This document shows, in pieces, positions 1 through 4,510 of a stretch of 8,831 bases of DNA. How positions within the stretch are numbered: position 1 is the stretch's first letter; each line of letters starts with the position of its first letter. This DNA is from Frankiales bacterium (GTDB taxonomy: Bacteria > Actinomycetota > Actinomycetes > Mycobacteriales > SCTD01). The translations under genes were made by a program, and so were the position numbers. The stretch covers positions 1 to 8,831 of the forward strand of contig JAODNS010000009.1 in NCBI GenBank assembly GCA_025465145.1, written 5' to 3'. The notes beneath the pieces are model-generated. The model was not told the DNA's origin and ran no database searches. It saw only the letters and a list, made by a program, of their open reading frames with translations.

Positions 1-672
1 GGCCCGCACCCGTTCCCGATGATGGTCCGCGACTTCCAGCGCATCATCGGCGTCGAGGCCCGTCAGCAGTGCCTCGACCTGGTCGGCCGACTGCCGGACG
101 CGGTCGTGGCCTGCGTCGGCGGTGGCAGCAACGCAATGGGCGCCTTCCACGCGTTCCTCCCCGACACCGAGGTCGCGCTCGTCGGCTGCGAAGCCGGTGG
201 CGACGGCGTCGAGACCGGCCGGCACGCCGCGCCGCTGACCGCCGGCAGCCCCGGCGTCCTGCACGGAGCCCGCAGCTACCTCATGCAGGACGAGGACGGC
301 CAGACGCAGGACACCACCAGCATCAGCGCCGGCCTCGACTACCCCGGCGTCGGGCCCGAGCACGCCTGGCTGCGCGACAGCGGGCGCGCCACGTACACGG
401 GCATCGCCGACGGTTGGGCGATGCAGGCGCTGGAGAAGCTCGCCAAGAGCGAGGGGATCCTCTGCGCCATCGAGACCGCGCACGCCTTCGCCGGCGCCTG
501 CGACTGGGGGCGCGCGCAGGCGCGCGACCCGCGCGAGCTGGTCGTCGTCGTCAACACCTCCGGCCGCGGCGACAAGGACGTCGACACCGCCGCCCGCTGG
601 TTCGGCCTGGTCACCGGCGAGGAGGTGGCCGAGTCGGAGCTGGTGCGCGCGCACGAGGGCGAGCAGCCGTGA
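1..672 (+). CDS. trpB: Tryptophan synthase beta chain, C-terminal part (5' end outside window)
   Basis: TrpB condenses indole with L-serine to give L-tryptophan, using PLP, in the cytosolic alpha2-beta2 complex with TrpA. The reading frame is already open at base 1 (GPHPFPMMVRDFQ, a hallmark TrpB segment) and ends with TGA at 670-672. That gives 223 residues, roughly the C-terminal half of a protein of about 400 aa. Visible motifs are the PLP phosphate-binding loop GGGSNAMG (118-141), the CEAGGDGVETGRHAA segment, the EGILCAIETAHAFA helix and the terminal SGRGDKD motif, whose Ser lies near the PLP pyridine nitrogen in characterised enzymes. The PLP-binding lysine lies upstream of the window. 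The residue before SGRGDKD is Thr where many homologues have Leu, which I regard as minor. The stop overlaps the trpA start by 4 bp, as expected for subunits made in equal amounts. The family call is secure; only the start is missing. Confidence 0.97.
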   Translation, partial: GPHPFPMMVRDFQRIIGVEARQQCLDLVGRLPDAVVACVGGGSNAMGAFHAFLPDTEVALVGCEAGGDGVETGRHAAPLTAGSPGVLHGARSYLMQDEDGQTQDTTSISAGLDYPGVGPEHAWLRDSGRATYTGIADGWAMQALEKLAKSEGILCAIETAHAFAGACDWGRAQARDPRELVVVVNTSGRGDKDVDTAARWFGLVTGEEVAESELVRAHEGEQP

Positions 673-1445
673 ACCCGCTCGACGAGATGTTCGCGCGCTG
701 CCGCAGCGAGGGCCGCGCGGCGCTGGTCGGCTACCTGCCGGTCGGCTACCCGACGTACGAGGACTCCGTCGCCGGGATGCTCGCGATGGTCGACGGCGGC
801 GTCGACGCCATCGAGATCGGCGTGCCCTACACCGACCCCGGCATGGACGGTCCGGTCATCCAGGTGGCGGTCGACCAGGCACTGCGCGGCGGCAGCCGGG
901 TCGCGCACGTCTTCGACGCCGTCCGCACCGTCAGCGCCCGCGTCCCGTCCGTCGTGATGGGCTACTGGAACCCGGTGGAGAAGTACGGCCCGGCGCGCTT
1001 CGCCGCCGACCTCAAGGCTGCCGGGGGAGCGGGCGCCATCACGCCCGACCTCATCCCGGAAGAGGCGGCGCCGTGGATCGAGGCGGCCCGCGAGCACGAC
1101 CTGGCGCCGGTGTTCCTCGTCGCACCGAGCAGCACCGACGAGCGCATCGCCGCGGTCGGTCGGGTCAACCGCGGCTTCGTGTACGCGACCGCCGTCATGG
1201 GCGTGACCGGAGCACGCAGGGAGGTGGGCTCGCGCGCAGAGGAGCTGGTGGCCCGGGTGCGGGCGCAGACCCACCTGCCGGTCGGCGTCGGCCTCGGCAT
1301 CAGCAACGGCGAGCAGGCCGCGCAGGTCGCCGGCTTCGCCGACGCCGTCATCGTGGGAGCGGCGCTCGTTGCCGCCCTGCGCGACGGCGGCCCGGACGCG
1401 GTCCGGACGCTGACCGAGGACCTGGCGGCGGGCGTACGGCGGTGA
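669..1445 (+). CDS. trpA: Tryptophan synthase alpha chain
   Basis: TrpA cleaves indole-3-glycerol phosphate to indole and glyceraldehyde 3-phosphate and channels indole to TrpB. The 258-aa product is a normal length for this TIM-barrel family. With GTG at 669 as start, the two catalytic acids fall at Glu49 and Asp60 (in EIGVPYTDPGMDGPVIQ), the same numbers as in the Salmonella enzyme, which supports the start. Later family motifs are VMGYWNP, AGGAGAITPDLIPEEA, VMGVTGAR and the phosphate-binding GVGLGISNGEQAA with DAVIVGAA. A GAGGG ribosome binding site lies at 655-659, nine bases before the start, inside trpB. The start overlaps the trpB stop as GTGA, implying translational coupling. The stop TGA at 1443-1445 overlaps the lgt start in the same way. 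An ATG at codon 7 is an alternative but would shift the catalytic numbering. No defect is seen. Confidence 0.97.
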   Translation: MNPLDEMFARCRSEGRAALVGYLPVGYPTYEDSVAGMLAMVDGGVDAIEIGVPYTDPGMDGPVIQVAVDQALRGGSRVAHVFDAVRTVSARVPSVVMGYWNPVEKYGPARFAADLKAAGGAGAITPDLIPEEAAPWIEAAREHDLAPVFLVAPSSTDERIAAVGRVNRGFVYATAVMGVTGARREVGSRAEELVARVRAQTHLPVGVGLGISNGEQAAQVAGFADAVIVGAALVAALRDGGPDAVRTLTEDLAAGVRR

Positions 1446-2269
1446 CGCTCGCCTACCTCCCCAGCCCGTCGCAGGGCGTCTGGCACCTGGGTCCGGTGCC
1501 GCTGCGCGGGTACGCGCTCTGCATCATCCTCGGCATCATTGCCGCCGTGGTGATCGGTGAGCGGCGCTGGGTGGCCCGCGGGGGCCGCAAGGGCGCGGTC
1601 GGCGACGTCGCCGGCATCGCCGTCCCGTTCGGCCTGCTGGGCGCACGGATCTACCACGTCATCACCTCGCCCGCGCAGTACCTCGACCACCCGGTGGAGG
1701 CGCTCTACGTCTGGCGCGGCGGCCTCGGCATCCCCGGCGGCATCCTCGGCGGCGTGCTGGCCGGCATCGTCGTGTGCCGCCGGCGCGGCTACTCGCCGGG
1801 AGCCCTCGCCGACTCGATCGCCCCCGCCGTACCGGTCGCGCAGGCCATCGGCCGCGTCGGCAACTGGTTCAACCAGGAGCTGTTCGGCAAGCCGACGACG
1901 CTGCCCTGGGGCCTCGAGATCGACCCGGACAACCCCGACGCCGTGCCAGGAGCGGAGGCGTACCACCCGACCTTCCTGTACGAGGCGCTGTGGAACCTCG
2001 GCGTAGCCGGCGTCGTGCTCTGGGCCGACCGCCGTTGGCGGCTCGGGCACGGGCGGGCGTTCGCGCTGTACCTCGCGCTGTACGCCGTCGGCCGCACCTG
2101 GATCGAGGCGCTGCGCATCGACGACGCAACTCGGTTCTTCGGGCTGCGCCTCAACGACTACGTCGCCGTGCTCGTCTTCCTGGGCGCCTCCGCGTACCTC
2201 TACCTGCGCCGCGGCGCGGCCCGCGAGGAGAGCGTGCAGCGGGCGGCGGACGTAGCCTCGGACGCATGA
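1442..2269 (+). CDS. lgt: Phosphatidylglycerol:prolipoprotein diacylglyceryl transferase
   Basis: Lgt is the integral membrane enzyme that moves diacylglycerol from phosphatidylglycerol to the lipobox cysteine of prolipoproteins, the first step of lipoprotein maturation. The product is 275 aa with several hydrophobic helices (about 21-40, 57-74, 95-112, 183-195, 206-218 and 240-255). The Lgt signature is clear: GRVGNWFNQELFGKPT at residues 137-152, with Arg138 matching the essential Arg143 of E. coli. It is followed by HPTFLYEALWN (175-185) and the R-x3-E-x2-R segment (218-225), the region of E. coli Arg239. The position of E. coli His103 appears to be Pro98 here (WRGGLGIPGG). The start GTG at 1442 overlaps the trpA stop. 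No clear Shine-Dalgarno precedes it, so translation probably depends on coupling. The N-terminus (SPSQGVWHLGPVPLRGYAL) is conserved in the family, which supports this start. There is no long C-terminal extension such as some actinobacterial Lgt proteins carry. Confidence 0.96.
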   Translation: MTLAYLPSPSQGVWHLGPVPLRGYALCIILGIIAAVVIGERRWVARGGRKGAVGDVAGIAVPFGLLGARIYHVITSPAQYLDHPVEALYVWRGGLGIPGGILGGVLAGIVVCRRRGYSPGALADSIAPAVPVAQAIGRVGNWFNQELFGKPTTLPWGLEIDPDNPDAVPGAEAYHPTFLYEALWNLGVAGVVLWADRRWRLGHGRAFALYLALYAVGRTWIEALRIDDATRFFGLRLNDYVAVLVFLGASAYLYLRRGAAREESVQRAADVASDA

Positions 2270-2985
2270 GCGCAACGCAGGTGGAGCGGGTCCCGCCCGA
2301 GCACCACCACGACCACCGCGACGTCACCGGCGGCTGGCTGCGGCCGGCCGTGTTCGGGATGATGGACGGCCTCGTCAGCAACACCGCGCTCATCGCGGGC
2401 GTCGGCGGCGGCGGCGTCGCCGGCCGCACCCTCGTCCTCACCGGTCTCGCCGGGCTGGCGGCCGGCGCGTTCTCGATGGCCACCGGCGAGTACACGTCGG
2501 TCGCCGCGCAGACCGAGCTGACCAAGGCCGAGATCGAGATCGAGAAGGCCGAGATCAAGCGGGTGCCGCAGGCCGAGGAGGCCGAGCTGGCCGCGATCTA
2601 CCGCTCCCGCGGCGTGGACGAGGAGACCTCCCGCGCGGTGGCCCGGCAGCTGTCGGCTGACCCGGAGCAGGCCTGGCGGGTGCACGCCCGCGAGGAGCTC
2701 GGCGTCAACCCGGACGACCTGCCGTCGCCGTGGCTGGCCGCCGGCTCGTCCTTCGTCGCCTTCTCGTTCGGCGCGTTGGTCCCGCTGCTGCCGTACTTCT
2801 TCGGCGCCGACTCGCTCGTCCTCGCCGTCGTGCTCGCCGGCATCGCGCTGTTCCTGGCCGGCGCCGTCGTCAGCCGCTTCACCAACCGGAGCGCGCTGTA
2901 CAGCGGCACCCGCCAGCTCGTGCTCGGCGCGCTCGCCGCCGGCGTCACCCATCTCGTGGGGCAGGCCGTCGGCGCAGGCGTCTAG
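2266..2985 (+). CDS. VIT1/CCC1-family Fe2+/Mn2+ transporter
   Basis: This 239-aa protein belongs to the VIT1/CCC1 family, whose characterised members are proton-driven Fe2+/Mn2+ antiporters. In a bacterium without vacuoles it would most likely export metal across the plasma membrane (inference). Five hydrophobic helices are visible (about 27-46, 55-77, 157-177, 182-203, 214-236). A charged cytoplasmic helical section (about 84-150) sits between helices 2 and 3, the family's metal-binding domain. Asp34 (FGMMDGLVSN) and Met71 (GAFSMATGEY) match the transport-path Asp43 and Met80 of the Eucalyptus VIT1 structure at a constant offset of nine. Glu93, Glu96, Glu104, Glu107 and Glu144 match its metal-binding glutamates at the same offset, from memory of that structure. 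The N-terminus carries a short His-rich stretch (EHHHDHRD, 12-19). The start ATG at 2266 overlaps the lgt stop (ATGA). The stop TAG overlaps the stop of the convergent kinase gene. Substrate and direction are not proven. Confidence 0.93.
   Translation: MSATQVERVPPEHHHDHRDVTGGWLRPAVFGMMDGLVSNTALIAGVGGGGVAGRTLVLTGLAGLAAGAFSMATGEYTSVAAQTELTKAEIEIEKAEIKRVPQAEEAELAAIYRSRGVDEETSRAVARQLSADPEQAWRVHAREELGVNPDDLPSPWLAAGSSFVAFSFGALVPLLPYFFGADSLVLAVVLAGIALFLAGAVVSRFTNRSALYSGTRQLVLGALAAGVTHLVGQAVGAGV
2982..2985. other. CTAG palindrome carrying both convergent stop codons
   Basis: The four bases CTAG contain the TAG stop of the + strand transporter gene (2983-2985) and, read on the other strand, the TAG stop of the histidine kinase gene (2984-2982). 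The two coding regions therefore touch tail to tail with no intergenic space. No obvious hairpin with a T-tract lies on either side, so any terminator must sit inside the opposite gene or be Rho-dependent. Confidence 0.95.
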
Positions 2986-4313
2986 CTCGCCGCGACCGGT
3001 GTGCGCGGTGCCGGTGCGCCCGCGGCGCGCAGCCGCAGCTCGACGGTGACCCAGCCGTTGTCGCTCTGCACGTCGACGCTGCCGCCGTAGACCTCGACCA
3101 GCCGCCGCACGACGTACAGGCCCATGCCCATGCCCTCGGCGTCGCGCGTGAGGCCGGACGCCACCTGGGTGAACGGCTCGAACAGCCGCCCCGTCGTGTC
3201 GGTGTCGAGGGTGCGTCCCTCGTTGCTGACCGTGATCCAGACGCCGTCCTTGTCGGTGCCGGCGGCGACCAGGGGAACGGCGCCGCGGTTGCCGTGCTGC
3301 TGGGCGTTGTCGACCAGGTTGGCGAGCACCTGGTGCAGCGCGTGCCGGTCGATCCGGGCGGTGGTGCGCGGCTCGACGACGACCGACACCGTGGGCACGT
3401 CCGGACGGGCGGCGCCGGCGAGCATCGCGACTTCCGCCGCGACGGCGTCCACCTCCGCCACGGCCTGCGGGTCAGCGGCAGTGGCCTGCGCCGCCGTGAG
3501 CATGTTCTCGAGCAGGCGGGACAGCCGCTCCTGCTGGTCCAGCACCGCGCTGAGCAGCCGCTGGCGGCTCTGCACGTCGAGCCGGTCGCCGCGCTTGAGC
3601 AGCGTCAGCGCCGCCCCGCGGATGCCGGTCAGCGGCGTGCGGAACTCGTGCGACACGGTCGCGATGAGGTCGGCCCGCATCTTGTCCGTCGCCTCGAGCC
3701 GGGCCCGGACGCTGGTCTGCCCGTCGGACAGCTGCGCGCGCAGGTTGTCCTCGCTGGCCCGCGACTTCTCGTTGGCGTGCCAGAAGACGATCAGGACCGC
3801 GGACTCGAACAGCACGAACCCGGCGTGCACCAGGGCCCAGAGCCACGGGTTGCCGCCGTGGTCGTAGACGGAGTGTTGCGCGACCACGCCGAACACGCTG
3901 TGCTGCACGAGCACGAAGGCGATCGCCAGCGCGTAGACGGCCCAGTCCTGGTACAGCGCGATGATCGCGACGGCGACGAAGTAGTGGAAGTGCATCTCGG
4001 TCGCGCCGCCGAGCAGGTGGACGAGGACCGCCGACGTCAGCACCAGCCCGAAGCTGGTGGCCAGCGCCCGAGTCCGCCGGCCCAGGGCCGGCACCATCGC
4101 GACCCCGAGCATCACGGCGACCGGCACCGTCTCCAGCACGCCGTGCAGCAGCGGCCGGTTGCCGATCAGCGCGACGAGCGGCAGCACGGGCAGGTGCAGC
4201 GCGAGCATCCAGCAGACGATGCGGTGCCGCCAGGCGAAGTCGCCCTCCGTCAGCGCGCGGCCCTGGGGCAGCCAGCCGCCCCCGGGGAGGGTGCGCGCGA
4301 TGGTGGGGGACAC
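2982..4313 (-). CDS. Membrane-bound sensor histidine kinase with an uncharacterised N-terminal sensor domain
   Basis: This is a two-component sensor kinase of 443 aa from GTG at 4313. The N-terminal half has about six membrane helices (30-51, 58-77, 82-101, 107-123, 124-144, 157-178), with GGATEMHFHYF (100-112, Glu106, His108, His110), LYQDW (120-124), His138 and VYDHGGNPW (149-157). I recognise this layout as an unnamed membrane module also found before other signalling outputs. A helical linker (about 180-217) leads to the dimerisation domain with H-box SHEFRTPLTGIRG (phospho-acceptor His222). The ATPase domain follows: N-box NLVDNAQQHGN (332-342), a divergent G1 box (SNEGRT, 363-368), F-box LFEPFTQ (377-383) and G2 box GMGMGL (394-399). 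The frame extends upstream to a GTG at 4385, but those 24 extra codons include AGT, AAT, CCT, TCA, TCT, AGG and CTT, unlike the GC3-rich body. A GAGG at -13 to -10 precedes the 4313 start, so I prefer that one. No response regulator adjoins it, and its signal is unknown. Confidence 0.9.
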   Translation of the reverse strand: MSPTIARTLPGGGWLPQGRALTEGDFAWRHRIVCWMLALHLPVLPLVALIGNRPLLHGVLETVPVAVMLGVAMVPALGRRTRALATSFGLVLTSAVLVHLLGGATEMHFHYFVAVAIIALYQDWAVYALAIAFVLVQHSVFGVVAQHSVYDHGGNPWLWALVHAGFVLFESAVLIVFWHANEKSRASEDNLRAQLSDGQTSVRARLEATDKMRADLIATVSHEFRTPLTGIRGAALTLLKRGDRLDVQSRQRLLSAVLDQQERLSRLLENMLTAAQATAADPQAVAEVDAVAAEVAMLAGAARPDVPTVSVVVEPRTTARIDRHALHQVLANLVDNAQQHGNRGAVPLVAAGTDKDGVWITVSNEGRTLDTDTTGRLFEPFTQVASGLTRDAEGMGMGLYVVRRLVEVYGGSVDVQSDNGWVTVELRLRAAGAPAPRTPVAAS

Positions 4314-4348
4314 GCCCAGAAGCCTCGCGTACGACGGGGCAGAGCACC

Positions 4349-4366
4349 ATGACCCGAAAGGGTCAT
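4349..4366. promoter_or_regulatory. Perfect 7-bp inverted repeat with GAAA loop, upstream of the kinase gene
   Basis: ATGACCC, GAAA, GGGTCAT forms a perfect 7-bp stem with a 4-base loop. As + strand RNA the loop closes as C(GAAA)G, a stable GNRA tetraloop. It lies 36 bases upstream of the preferred kinase start at 4313. It would be inside the coding region only if the less likely start at 4385 were used. It is AT-richer than its surroundings and could be an operator for a dimeric repressor or a leader hairpin in the kinase mRNA. No T-tract follows, so an intrinsic terminator is unlikely. The role is inferred. Confidence 0.45.
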
Positions 4367-4394
4367 TCTGGACACTGGCGGACACGAGTTTCCC

Positions 4395-4425
4395 CGTCCG
4401 CGGACGTCCCGTCGTGTAACGTCCC
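4395..4425. promoter_or_regulatory. 12-bp palindrome plus direct repeat in the divergent kinase/gltB promoter region
   Basis: CGTCCGCGGACG at 4395-4406 is a perfect 12-bp palindrome. It overlaps the first of two direct copies of ACGTCCC (4404-4410 and 4419-4425, start to start 15 bases). TAACGT at 4417-4422 fits the loose actinobacterial -10 pattern TAnnnT for transcription toward gltB, with a start near 4430, but I see no convincing -35. The position midway between two divergent genes suits an operator that controls one or both. A function is inferred from symmetry and position only; GC-rich palindromes also arise by chance. Confidence 0.35.
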
Positions 4426-4443
4426 GGACATCTGCAGCAGGGC

Positions 4444-4499
4444 CAGAGTCGTCCCGGGGAGCAGGTAGCCGCACCACTGCTCCACCCCTTCCGACTCTG
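4444..4499 (+). promoter_or_regulatory. Two-tier stem-loop in the gltB 5' leader
   Basis: Two nested perfect inverted repeats can form one RNA structure. The outer helix is CAGAGTCG (4444-4451) with CGACTCTG (4492-4499). The inner helix is GGAGCAG (4458-4464) with CTGCTCC (4477-4483), extendable by two G-C pairs across a bulged A at 4484. The interior loops are pyrimidine-rich, and the terminal loop has 12 bases. The right arm ends one base before the GAGG ribosome binding site of gltB, so formation of this structure could affect ribosome access or mRNA stability. No T-tract follows, and I match it to no riboswitch class I know. It is a candidate cis-regulatory leader; the folding is by eye. 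Confidence 0.4.
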
Positions 4500-4500
4500 C

Positions 4501-4504
4501 GAGG
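4501..4504 (+). promoter_or_regulatory. Ribosome binding site of gltB (GAGG)
   Basis: GAGG lies six bases before GTG 4511. The reading frame upstream is closed by TAG at 4466-4468, and no other ATG, GTG or TTG occurs in frame between that stop and 4511, so this site fixes the gltB start. Confidence 0.8.
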
Positions 4505-4510
4505 CACCGC

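Noticed and set aside
962..2275. 437-codon open frame on the - strand opposite trpA and lgt
   Set aside because: Low-complexity composition with no family resemblance; the + strand genes there are unambiguous.
2986..3050. Short GC-rich inverted repeats just after the transporter stop as a possible terminator
   Set aside because: Stems are only about 5 bp, there is no T-tract, and such repeats are frequent by chance at this GC content.
2730..4352. 540-codon + strand frame opposite the kinase
   Set aside because: Antisense shadow of the kinase gene; the kinase frame has all histidine kinase boxes, while this frame is Arg/Ala/Gly-rich without motifs.
4416..4431. Possible GlnR box (GTAAC, six bases, GACAT) upstream of gltB
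   Set aside because: Only the first element fits the GTnAC pattern; the second is poor and the third absent. Too weak to claim nitrogen control by GlnR.
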